From a virus, in IMG/VR virus record IMGVR_UViG_3300034220_000005, positions 1-21,641 of that record: a DNA stretch of 21,641 nucleotides. One strand, given 5' to 3'. Positions 6,641 to 13,016 of the stretch are shown one piece after another. The position numbers and the translations under genes were made by a program. Within the stretch, counting starts at the first letter, position 1. Each line of letters starts with the position of its first letter. A model generated the notes under the pieces. It searched no databases, was not told the DNA's origin, and saw nothing but the letters and a program-made list of their open reading frames with translations.

Positions 6641-9600
6641 CTAAGCTCGCACGGGTCGAAGCGCCTCACGCCTCCGCTGCCGACGCTCAATCTCGTCAGC
6701 GACTTCCTTCGCACTCGGCCCACGGAAGTCGCCGTAGAAGTGGTTCCCGCCAGCCCGGTCATCCCGGTCAGCCTTCTCGGCCAAAGCAGCCACCGCCCGC
6801 CACTGCGGGTTCGTCAGGACTGCCTCAGGCTTCCCGGTAGCGTTCATGGTCAGTGACGCGCCCGGCTTCAACACCCCGCCGTTGTCGTAGAACGACGCAT
6901 GCACATGGTTGGTGTGCGCCCGGTTCGGGTTCGAGGAGTTGCCATCGAAGTACGGCGCCCACTGACCCGCCCGGATGTTGCCCTTGTTGTAGTCCCGCAT
7001 GATGCGCCGGTTCCAGATCAGGTACGAGATGTTGTACGCCTTGCGGTACTTCGCCATGTGCTGCGCGATCCGCTCACCCGTCGACCCGGTGGCCATGAAG
7101 TCCCACGCCTTGTTCATCGACGGCTGGTGACCCGGATAGGTGCCAACGCTCGAGGCACCCAACTTCAGGCCGGCGAGACGGGCAGCCTGACGGCCGACCC
7201 CCAACGCCTTCCCGATGTTGCCGACCTTGCCGATGACTCCGGACAACACGTTTCCGGCGACGCTCTTGGCCTTGCTGATCAGCGCATCCTTGGCCATGCC
7301 CGGCACGCGCTTCACCATCTCCGCGAACGGCGAAGATCCCAGTTCCTTGAGCCGGTCCAGCGGGCCGGTGAACTTCTTGCCCAACTCACCAACGAAGTCG
7401 AACAGGCTGCCTCCGGTGTCGCCGCCGTCGGTGCTGGTGTCGAGCTTCCCGTTCCCACCCTTCAGCTCGAAGTGCAGGTGGGGCCCACTGCTGTTACCGG
7501 TTGAGCCGACATTGCCGATGACCTGGTTGCGGGCGACCTGCGCACCAGCGGTGACAGCAATCCGCGACAGGTGGGCGTACAGCGTCTGCTCGGCGCCGTG
7601 GTTGATTCGGATGTGGTTGCCGTACGAGTAGTTCCACCGCTTGACCGACGACACCTGGCCGGCGTCATAGGCGTGAACGGGGGTGCCTTGCCCGACAGGA
7701 AGGTCACCAGCCCAACGGGCCCAGGGATAGCGGGCGCGTGAGTGCTTGTTGGCGCCACCGGGGACCGGCTGAACCCCGCCACCCAGCCAGTAGCCGGGCA
7801 GGTCGCCCTTCTCGTTGATGTAGTCGAGGAAGTGCGGGTGCTTCTTCTCAAACTTGCGACGCGACTGCTTCCGGACAACGAACTCATCAGCGTGAACGAC
7901 ACCAGCCGGTTGGGTCTTAGCGCCCGGACCCGTCCAGCCGCCAGTGGCCCAACCTTTGGGCTTCCAGTCGGTGATCGTGGCCAGTTCGGTGGCGCCGACC
8001 AACCTGGCCAGGCTGTTGAACCCACCGATCAAACCCTTGTTGATGACCGTGTCGATGATGAACTCGATGGGCGTCTTAGCAGCCTTCTTCAGCCCGTCCC
8101 AGATCTTGCCGATGCCCGCCACCGCGTTGGTGAAGACCGACTGCAAACCGTTCTCCCCAGCACCCAGGATGGTTTTGACGCCGTCCCGTGCCGAACCGAT
8201 GGTGGTCTTGATCTTGTCACGGATGGCCGTGAACCGGTCGCTGATCCGCTTCCGAATCGCATCGGTCACCGAATAGAACGTGTCACGCATCGCCCGTATG
8301 GTTGCCGACGCCTTGGTCCGTGCATCGGCGATGGTTGACTTGATCCGGTCACGGATAGCACCGAAGCGGTCACTGATGCGCTTTCGGATGGCCTCGACCA
8401 CCGAGAAGAACGTGGACTTGATCGAAGCCCAGTGCTTGCGAATCAGGACATACGCCAGCCCGATTGGGCCAGCCAGCAACGGCAGGAGCCGCTTCCAGTT
8501 CTTGCCGACGTAGTCGATAACCGTCCGCACAGCCTTGCCCAGCCAGACGATGACCGTGCCGGCAACCTTCTTCACACCAGCGAACGCGGCGTTGACGACC
8601 TGGCGGAACGTCTCGGAGTGCTTGTAGGCGTAGATCAACCCGGCGACCAGGCCAGCGACAGCGACAACCACTAGGCCGATTGGATTCGCGGTCATCACAA
8701 TGTTCAACGCGGCCTGAGCGACGGCGTACGCCTTCGTCACCGCCGCAATCGTCTTGAACACGACAACCCCAGCGGCGAGAGCAGACACCAGCGGCACAAT
8801 CACCGCACGGTTGCGAGCCACGAAGCCACCGAACGAAGCCAGCGCAGCCCCGGCACCGCGGACGAAGCCGACGAACTCGCCTCCCGCCCCCGTGCCCTCA
8901 GTCATGCCGGTCACGAAGCTCGACAGTGCTGGGATCACCCGCGTCGTCAAGGTCGAAGCAACCCGGTCGATCACCGGGACTAGGGCCGTGCCAACCTGCT
9001 CTTTGAAGTTGCCAAACGACACAGACAGCTTCTCGCTGGCCGTCGCCGACGCAGCAGCCACACCGCCAACCTGCGACTCGACCTCGCCCAGGATAATCTT
9101 CTGGGCCTCGAGCGTCTTGCCGCTGGCAACCAGCGTCTTGATCTGGTCTTTCTGCTGGTCAGTGAACGTGACACCAGCCCGCGACAAGGCCGTGATGCCC
9201 TTCACGGGGTCGTTCAGCGCCTTGCCCAGCATCTTGGACCCGGACTCCACAGAGCCGAACCCAGCGGCCGACAGATCCACCGCGGCAGCTGTCGCCCGGT
9301 CGAACACGTTCGCACCCTGGCCGACTTCGTTGCGGACGTTCTTGAACGTCAGCAGCAGGTTCGCGCCCGACTGAATCGCTTCGTCGTCGATGCCCGTCTT
9401 GGCGCTGATCTGCGACGTGAGGATCCCGACCTGGCCAGCGCTAATCTTCGCCGCGCCGCCGGTCGCCTTGATGACCTGCGTGGTGACGGCGCCGACCTTC
9501 TGCGCTTCCCGAGCCTCAGCCAGCGAGTCACCGAAAAACTTGATGATCTTGTCGGCCGCGAGCAGACCGGCGATGGGAGCCGCGATGCCCTTAACGCCGC

Positions 9601-9760
9601 CGAGGATCCCCGAACCCAGCCGCGAACCGGCGGTGCGACCCGACTTGGTCGCCTGCTTCTCCACGCCACCGAACTGGCGGGCGATGTCCTTACCCAGCCC
9701 GCGGGTAGACACCGCCAGTGAGATGTAACCGGTGGCCAATTCGGTAGCAGCCACGGTCAC
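6641..9760 (-). CDS. Tail tape measure protein with M23-like and VldE/M15-like wall-peptidase domains
   Basis: This 1039-residue protein sets tail length, is threaded in the tail tube and is ejected first. It starts at GTG 9760, overlapping the TGA of the chaperone frame (GTGA). Residues 1-330 are the Ala/Gly/Lys-rich helical tape measure core. Hydrophobic segments lie near 318-345 and 357-379. Two copies of a 32-residue repeat are at 450-481 and 494-525. Residues about 676-768 form an M23 (LytM-like) domain with GTPVHAYDAG, TLYAHLS and the HLHFEL motif, but the usual first zinc ligand of HxxxD is Arg682. Residues about 871-957 (GTYPGHQPSMNKAWDF, ISYLIWNRRI, AHTNHVHASF) resemble the VldE/ARB-07466 C-terminal D-Ala-peptidase-like fold. 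The end has the typical PEAVLTNPQW motif. The wall domains probably help DNA cross the peptidoglycan. Confidence 0.9.
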   Translation of the reverse strand: MTVAATELATGYISLAVSTRGLGKDIARQFGGVEKQATKSGRTAGSRLGSGILGGVKGIAAPIAGLLAADKIIKFFGDSLAEAREAQKVGAVTTQVIKATGGAAKISAGQVGILTSQISAKTGIDDEAIQSGANLLLTFKNVRNEVGQGANVFDRATAAAVDLSAAGFGSVESGSKMLGKALNDPVKGITALSRAGVTFTDQQKDQIKTLVASGKTLEAQKIILGEVESQVGGVAAASATASEKLSVSFGNFKEQVGTALVPVIDRVASTLTTRVIPALSSFVTGMTEGTGAGGEFVGFVRGAGAALASFGGFVARNRAVIVPLVSALAAGVVVFKTIAAVTKAYAVAQAALNIVMTANPIGLVVVAVAGLVAGLIYAYKHSETFRQVVNAAFAGVKKVAGTVIVWLGKAVRTVIDYVGKNWKRLLPLLAGPIGLAYVLIRKHWASIKSTFFSVVEAIRKRISDRFGAIRDRIKSTIADARTKASATIRAMRDTFYSVTDAIRKRISDRFTAIRDKIKTTIGSARDGVKTILGAGENGLQSVFTNAVAGIGKIWDGLKKAAKTPIEFIIDTVINKGLIGGFNSLARLVGATELATITDWKPKGWATGGWTGPGAKTQPAGVVHADEFVVRKQSRRKFEKKHPHFLDYINEKGDLPGYWLGGGVQPVPGGANKHSRARYPWARWAGDLPVGQGTPVHAYDAGQVSSVKRWNYSYGNHIRINHGAEQTLYAHLSRIAVTAGAQVARNQVIGNVGSTGNSSGPHLHFELKGGNGKLDTSTDGGDTGGSLFDFVGELGKKFTGPLDRLKELGSSPFAEMVKRVPGMAKDALISKAKSVAGNVLSGVIGKVGNIGKALGVGRQAARLAGLKLGASSVGTYPGHQPSMNKAWDFMATGSTGERIAQHMAKYRKAYNISYLIWNRRIMRDYNKGNIRAGQWAPYFDGNSSNPNRAHTNHVHASFYDNGGVLKPGASLTMNATGKPEAVLTNPQWRAVAALAEKADRDDRAGGNHFYGDFRGPSAKEVADEIERRQRRREALRPVRA
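8186..8413 (-). repeat. Two-copy internal repeat in the tape measure gene
   Basis: Two copies encode near-identical helical segments. Both contain AIRKRISDRF followed by AIRD (K/R) IK (S/T) TI; each copy is 32 codons, with 12 codons between them. Copy 1 is 8318-8413 and copy 2 is 8186-8281. Such duplications change tape length and hence tail length in steps. Confidence 0.85.
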
Positions 9761-10499
9761 CCCCCCTGTAGTTCCGCCATGCGGCGGTCAATCTCTTCCA
9801 TCGACGCAATGATGTCGGCCTCAGTGCCGTACTTACTGACCCCCGGCGCCGAAACGATCTGCTCGAACCGGGTAGGCCAGTCGGACTCGTTGATTGGCTT
9901 CCTGGTCTGGTTGCCGGTCAGGGTTTGCAGCTGCACGACCGCGACCATCACCAACTCGAGCCGGTTGGTCATCTCGTCGAGACGGCGCGTGACACCCGAC
10001 TGGTCATGCTCTTCGGGGTACAGGGCCCGCCACAGGGCCGACTGTGCGGGCGGCTGCTGCATCAGAACGGTGTGAGCGTCACCCCACGGCAGCCCAACAT
10101 CACCGAGGTCGTCGAGCCGGTAGCCGTGCCGCAGAAGGTCGTACTGGACGGCTGCCCGATGGTCGTCGACCAGATCGAGCAGCCGGTCTATTCCCCCAGG
10201 TCAAGCCCGAGGTGCTTCGCCAGGTCGCGCTGCAGGGTCTCCCACTCGGCGTCGTCAGTCATGGTGTCGAACGAGTCGAGGATGGCCTTGTCGCCATCGG
10301 CGAGGTCTTCGAGCATCCCCCACAGCCGGTCTTCGGCGTCGAGGTGACGGCGGCGGCGGTTGTAGCCGGGGGTCACAACCTCGCGGGTCTTCTTGGGCAT
10401 CGTGTACTCGTTGCCCTGCGTGGTGAAGCTGAAATACTCGTCGGGTTTGGACTTGGTCTGCTTGGGCAGCCGGTCCTGTGGCTTCTTCGGTTCGGGCAT
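9757..10499 (-). CDS. Tail assembly chaperone, long form made by -1 frameshift (gpGT-like)
   Basis: The long chaperone joins the short frame (ATG 10499) to the downstream frame by a -1 slip at GGGGGAA (10191-10197), giving 247 residues. After the slip the protein reads GIDRLLDLVDDHRAAVQYDL, RHGYRLDDLGDVGLPW, then MQQPPAQSALWRALYPEEH, and ends in a Glu/Arg-rich helix with AELQGG. The downstream frame from its first ATG (10062) gives only 101 residues, but it continues open and protein-like through the whole 125 bases up to the slip site. That, with the classic position between major tail protein and tape measure, identifies the lambda G/GT-type pair. The long form binds tape measure and recruits tube subunits; it is absent from the virion. 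Confidence 0.88.
10150..10184 (-). promoter_or_regulatory. Stem-loop downstream of the frameshift site
   Basis: GGCTGC (minus, 10184-10179) pairs with GCAGCC (10155-10150). Inside the loop, TGGTC and GACCA (10160-10164 and 10168-10172) can form an inner stem. It begins 6 bases after the slippery run, a usual distance for a frameshift stimulator. The role is inferred. Confidence 0.45.
10188..10499 (-). CDS. Tail assembly chaperone, short form (gpG-like)
   Basis: This is the unshifted product of 103 residues, starting MPEPKKPQDRLPKQTKSKPD and ending KHLGLDLGE at a TAG immediately after the slippery run. The sequence is charged and helical (RRRRHLDAEDRLWGMLEDL, DDAEWETLQRDL). It is the more abundant chaperone and coats the tape measure during tail assembly. 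The ribosome site is weak (AGAAAG about 12 bases upstream). It sits in a small potential hairpin (10504-10517) just after the pseudoknot-like structure at 10521-10577, so initiation may be controlled by RNA structure; that last point is inference. Confidence 0.88.
   Translation of the reverse strand: MPEPKKPQDRLPKQTKSKPDEYFSFTTQGNEYTMPKKTREVVTPGYNRRRRHLDAEDRLWGMLEDLADGDKAILDSFDTMTDDAEWETLQRDLAKHLGLDLGE
10191..10197 (-). promoter_or_regulatory. -1 programmed frameshift site GGGGGAA
   Basis: On the minus strand the end of the short chaperone frame reads CTG GGG GAA TAG. Slipping back one base gives GGG GGA ATA and enters the downstream open frame, which runs without a stop to 9757. The two frames differ by exactly -1. 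A stem lies downstream (see 10150-10184). Confidence 0.8.
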
Positions 10500-10520
10500 G
10501 GGCGTAGGTCTTTCTACTGA

Positions 10521-10577
10521 GGCGCAGGCTAGATACTTGAGCGGGGGTCGGCTGCCTGCGCCGGATCACCGACCCCC
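10521..10577 (-). promoter_or_regulatory. Predicted H-type RNA pseudoknot between major tail gene and chaperone gene
   Basis: Two perfect 9-bp stems are interleaved in the intergenic RNA (minus strand). Stem 1 pairs GGGGGUCGG (10577-10569) with CCGACCCCC (10551-10543). Stem 2 pairs GGCGCAGGC (10562-10554) with GCCUGCGCC (10529-10521). The order is S1 5', S2 5', S1 3', S2 3', which is H-type topology. Loops are 6, 2 and 13 nt, sterically reasonable. No U-tract follows, so a simple intrinsic terminator is unlikely. It lies 12 bases after the major tail stop and ends 21 bases before the chaperone ATG. Possible roles: lowering chaperone expression, stabilising the 3' end of the major tail message, or a protein-binding site. 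The two stems could also be alternatives rather than simultaneous. Confidence 0.65.
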
Positions 10578-10588
10578 ACAACCAGGGG

Positions 10589-11176
10589 TTAGGCGGTGAA
10601 CACGCCGTCGTCGTCCAGCTCGGTCACGTAGACGCCGTTGACCTTGTAGGCGGTAACGGTGACCGTGTACGACCGAACTGCGGTGCCGACCAGCGGGCCG
10701 AACTCGACCCCGGTGACCTGTGCGTCGCGGACGATCTCGCGGTGCGTCGCCTTACCGGAGAAGGTGGTGACGACCAGCCGGCCGTGGTTGCCGATCTCAC
10801 CGGTGTCGTTGACCGTGATGAGGGTGCCGGTCGACGCGGTCGCCGGGGTGACGGTGACGTTCGCCGCGCCGAAGATCAGCCGCTTCACGTCGACGTTCGC
10901 GGACTGCAGCAGCTCGAAGTCGTACGTCCGGGTGAAGTCGGTCTGCAGCCGGAACACGATGTCACCGTTGCTGTCACGCTGCTCGTCGGTGCCGATGTCC
11001 CGACCGCCGCCGATGCCGTCCGGGCCGACGTAGCCGAGGTTCACGTATCCCGTGGCGAGCGCTGCGGTGGCGGTGGTGGGGACCGTCGCGGTACCAGCGA
11101 AGTCCCAGGCGCAGATGCCGGACGCGCCAGCCCTGGCGACCCCGATTTCGGCAACGGTGTTGTTGGCGAGTGCCAT
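10589..11176 (-). CDS. Major tail tube protein
   Basis: This 195-residue protein starts at ATG 11176 with a strong AAGGAG Shine-Dalgarno (5 bases spacing). It is beta-rich and acidic: MALANNTVAEIGVARAGASG, an N-terminal arm, DEQRDSNGDIVFRLQTDFTR near 65-84, FELLQSANVDVKRLIFG near 87-103, and a C-terminal VRSYTVTVTAYKVNGVYV strand pair. Size, composition and order (after tail terminator, before frameshifted chaperones) are those of actinophage major tail proteins, which polymerise as hexamer rings into the tail tube. It should be one of the most abundant late products. It is flanked by structured RNA on both sides (11260-11337 upstream, 10521-10577 downstream). Confidence 0.88.
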   Translation of the reverse strand: MALANNTVAEIGVARAGASGICAWDFAGTATVPTTATAALATGYVNLGYVGPDGIGGGRDIGTDEQRDSNGDIVFRLQTDFTRTYDFELLQSANVDVKRLIFGAANVTVTPATASTGTLITVNDTGEIGNHGRLVVTTFSGKATHREIVRDAQVTGVEFGPLVGTAVRSYTVTVTAYKVNGVYVTELDDDGVFTA

Positions 11177-11343
11177 TGGATCTCCTTGATGGATGGGCGC
11201 GCAGGACTTACCTCACCGTTGCCGGGGAGGGGAACAGGGGTAGGGTGCTAACAACCGCCCAGACGGCTACGGTTCTCACCGTCTGACGTGTTCGACTTCG
11301 CGGTCAGACACCGCGCAGCCCCACTTAGGTGGGGCTGTCTGCG
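11177..11343 (-). promoter_or_regulatory. Structured 167-base leader upstream of the major tail gene
   Basis: No ORF fits this interval. It holds dense inverted repeats: CAGACGG/CCGTCTG (11260-11266 with 11279-11285, 12-nt loop); CGCGGT/ACCGCG (11299-11304 with 11110-offset partner at 11310-11315); CAGCCCCAC/GTGGGGCTG (11316-11324 with 11329-11337, 4-nt loop). An alternative pairing GTCTGAC/GTCAGAC (11281-11287 with 11303-11309) competes with the first two. No U-run follows the stems in the minus direction. It may be an mRNA processing or stabilising leader, or contain a promoter; I see no convincing -35/-10 pair. The AAGGAG ribosome site of the major tail gene is at the low-coordinate end. 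Confidence 0.5.
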
Positions 11344-11709
11344 TTAGAGGACTGACCCGCGTACGGCTAGGTGCACGACAGCCACATAACGGGCCATCTC
11401 AGACGCAGGGTCGGGGAACCACGACGGGGCGTTCGCCTCCGCGTAGAACACCTCAGACGCCTCAAGTCGGCCGCAGCACTCGTTGATCAGCTGGAACGCC
11501 TCAACGCGGCGGGTGGCCCACGCCTCCACAGTCACATCGGACCGGTGGACAACCTTGCCGACGAACCCTTCGCCACCGGAAGCGGTGACCCGGACAAACG
11601 CGGCAGGCCGCGGTGTAGGGACCGACGACGACACGGGCGGGATGACCAGCGGGTTGAGGTAGCCGATGACCACGGCCTCGGTGTCGGGCGGGAGGATGAC
11701 CTCAGTCAT
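11344..11709 (-). CDS. Tail terminator (neck/tail completion protein)
   Basis: The protein has 121 residues from ATG 11709 (MTEVILPPDTEAVVIGYLNP), with GGAG about 8 bases upstream. An upstream in-frame start would overlap the whole small gene before it. The sequence has the layout of actinophage tail terminators: an N-terminal helix with VIGYLN, a beta-hairpin with PRPAAFVRVTASGG, a strand VVHRSDVTVEAWA, a helix with AFQLINECCGRL, and a final strand pair MARYVAVVHLAVRGS. The terminator forms the ring that caps the tube end and joins it to the head neck. Position between the gp10-like gene and the major tail gene supports this. Confidence 0.75.
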   Translation of the reverse strand: MTEVILPPDTEAVVIGYLNPLVIPPVSSSVPTPRPAAFVRVTASGGEGFVGKVVHRSDVTVEAWATRRVEAFQLINECCGRLEASEVFYAEANAPSWFPDPASEMARYVAVVHLAVRGSVL

Positions 11710-11836
11710 CGTCGTCTCCGATGATGTTCCGGTCGTGCCGCTGGCACAGCCAGCCGAGGAAGGGTAAACGCAACCGGTGCGACCACTCATCTGCTACGCA
11801 CGTCAACCATTGCCGACAGTTGCACCGACGCTTCAT
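11702..11836 (-). CDS. 44-residue Cys/His-rich small protein in the neck cluster
   Basis: A short frame starts ATG 11836 (MKRRCNCRQW...) and ends at TGA 11702-11704. The start overlaps the stop of the gp10-like gene (ATGA), and the stop overlaps the start of the tail terminator gene by 8 bases. The frame therefore exactly fills the otherwise empty 123-base gap, strong evidence for a real, translationally coupled gene. It carries Cys at 5, 7, 13 and 31 and His at 20 and 34, including CNC and CQRH. A WSHRLRLPFLGWL core and an acidic DDDD end are also visible. A small zinc-binding fold is plausible. I do not recognise a named family and cannot assign a function; a neck-assembly factor or regulator is possible. 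Confidence 0.7.
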   Translation of the reverse strand: MKRRCNCRQWLTCVADEWSHRLRLPFLGWLCQRHDRNIIGDDDD

Positions 11837-12078
11837 CGCGCCTCGTTCAGCGCACGAACCAGCAGCGACGGGTTGCGGACCGTCTCCAGAGCAGCCTCAG
11901 CCGTGTCAGGCACCACCACCCAGCGGGCACGGTTCTTACCCGGCGACCGCTCAGCGACGAAACCAGGACCGGCAGCAGCAGCCGCGCGTCGGGCGACCTT
12001 CTCAGTCAACGCCTCAGCCGGTGCGGAGGTGCGCAGTTCACGGAAGCCGCGCAGGTTGAGCTTGAGTGACTTAGCCAT
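11833..12078 (-). CDS. HK97 gp10-like neck/tail completion protein (short)
   Basis: This 81-residue basic protein (MAKSLKLNLRGFRELRTSAP) contains a helix-rich start and a central VARRAAAAAGPGFVAERSPG segment followed by the strand ARWVVVPDTAEAAL. The pattern of an N-terminal LRGF..L helix, an Ala-rich helix and a short beta-hairpin is typical of HK97 gp10-like and related neck proteins in actinophages, here at the short end of the size range. ATG 12078 follows the preceding stop by one base. It probably helps connect the stopper to the tail terminator. The gp10 label rests on pattern and position, not on a strict motif. Confidence 0.65.
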   Translation of the reverse strand: MAKSLKLNLRGFRELRTSAPAEALTEKVARRAAAAAGPGFVAERSPGKNRARWVVVPDTAEAALETVRNPSLLVRALNEAR

Positions 12079-12079
12079 C

Positions 12080-12424
12080 TCAGCCCTCTACCTTCTTGAG
12101 CAAACAGAACAGGTGGTCGAGGCCGGCGCCTGTGGTGTCCGCCCACTTCTGGACGCTGCCGTCGATCTCGTAGTCGACGCCGTCATGGCGGACCCGGTCA
12201 GACGACCGCAGATCAGCACCAGGCGGGGCGAACAAGTTCCAACGGGAAGTGACCGACTCGCGGCCCAAGTTGTACTCGTCGCCCGTCACCGGCTGCACCG
12301 AACAGCCCGAGATGGTGAGCGTGACCGGGCTGTCCCAGTTGGTGTAAGCGTCGCCGTGTGTGTCCGTGGCGACCGGGGCTCTCAGCCTGGTCACAGTCTG
12401 AGAGGCAACCTCAGGCGGCAGCAT
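12080..12424 (-). CDS. Head-tail stopper
   Basis: This 114-residue protein (MLPPEVASQTVTRLRAPVAT) has DTHGDAYTNWDSP, LTISGCSVQPVTGDEY, WNLFAPPGADLRSSDRVRHDG and VDYEIDGSVQKW. This is the beta-barrel pattern of SPP1 gp16/HK97 gp9-type stoppers in actinophages, in which the VxPxxGxE-like strand and the APPGxDLRxxDRV strand are conserved. The stopper plugs the portal channel after packaging. Its start lies inside the last 14 bases of the connector gene, indicating coupled translation. Confidence 0.78.
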   Translation of the reverse strand: MLPPEVASQTVTRLRAPVATDTHGDAYTNWDSPVTLTISGCSVQPVTGDEYNLGRESVTSRWNLFAPPGADLRSSDRVRHDGVDYEIDGSVQKWADTTGAGLDHLFCLLKKVEG

Positions 12425-12827
12425 CAGGGAACCGGCCGCTGTATACCGGCGTCAGATCCACACCAAACGCGCGCTTGCGGGCTAGCGACAGCAACGCCAA
12501 CTCGGCCGGCTCAAGCGACAGCCCGCCGGATGAGCCGGATGCGTACGACGTCGATGTGGTGATGTTGCCGACCGTCACCGACTTCTGGGTGACCGCCGCC
12601 GACCCAGCAACACCCGCAGCCAACACACGGACGACCATGCCGACCACAACGTCAGCGACCAAGTCAGGGTCAAGCGTGCCCAGCTCCACTCGCGACGGAA
12701 CAGAAGGGATCCGCAGCAGCACCAGTCGCGATGCTTGCTCGAGGAGAATCTGCGCACGCGGCTTCTCATCGGAAGTGAGGGGGCGCCACCTCAGCTCGAT
12801 GTCACCGATCTCGGCGAAACTAGCCAT
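12411..12827 (-). CDS. Head-tail connector (Gp15/Gp19-like)
   Basis: The protein has 138 residues from ATG 12827 (MASFAEIGDIELRWRPLTSD), preceded by GGAGGGGGG 4-5 bases upstream. The frame is open farther upstream but would overlap the neighbouring gene. The alpha-helical first half contains PLTSDEKPRAQILLEQASRL and VVVGMVVRVLA. The second half has VTVGNITTSTSYASGSSGGL and ELALLSLARKRAFGVDL. This matches the Gp19/Gp15/Gp42 family of actinophage connectors, which dock beneath the portal. Its 3' end overlaps the stopper gene by 14 bases. Confidence 0.78.
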   Translation of the reverse strand: MASFAEIGDIELRWRPLTSDEKPRAQILLEQASRLVLLRIPSVPSRVELGTLDPDLVADVVVGMVVRVLAAGVAGSAAVTQKSVTVGNITTSTSYASGSSGGLSLEPAELALLSLARKRAFGVDLTPVYSGRFPDAAA

Positions 12828-12843
12828 GACGCCCCCCTCCTGC

Positions 12844-12999
12844 CTACTTGCTGCTGCCGGACGACGATGAGGAAGACTTCGCGTCCTCATCCCAAACGTC
12901 CGGGTTGTCAATCTTCTTCGCCACCTCGGCGGGCACCGTGTCGTCTGGGCCGTACTGGGTGCCGTCGACGGTCACGAAGACCTTCAGCTTCCTAGCCAT
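12844..12999 (-). CDS. Small head-region protein between capsid and connector
   Basis: A 51-residue frame starts ATG 12999 (MARKLKVFVTVDGTQYGPDD) with AGGAG 7 bases upstream, and ends at TAG 12844-12846. The core VDGTQYGPDDTVPAEVAKK followed by DNPDVW resembles the small conserved actinophage proteins with a beta-hairpin and a DEVAxxIxNPxxW-like helix that often follow the major capsid gene. The C-terminus is a Ser-rich tail (SSSSSSGSSK). It fills the 189-base gap between capsid and connector genes exactly. The function is unknown; it is probably a minor head or neck accessory. Confidence 0.8.
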   Translation of the reverse strand: MARKLKVFVTVDGTQYGPDDTVPAEVAKKIDNPDVWDEDAKSSSSSSGSSK

Positions 13000-13016
13000 G
13001 TGAGTTCTCCTCTCGG

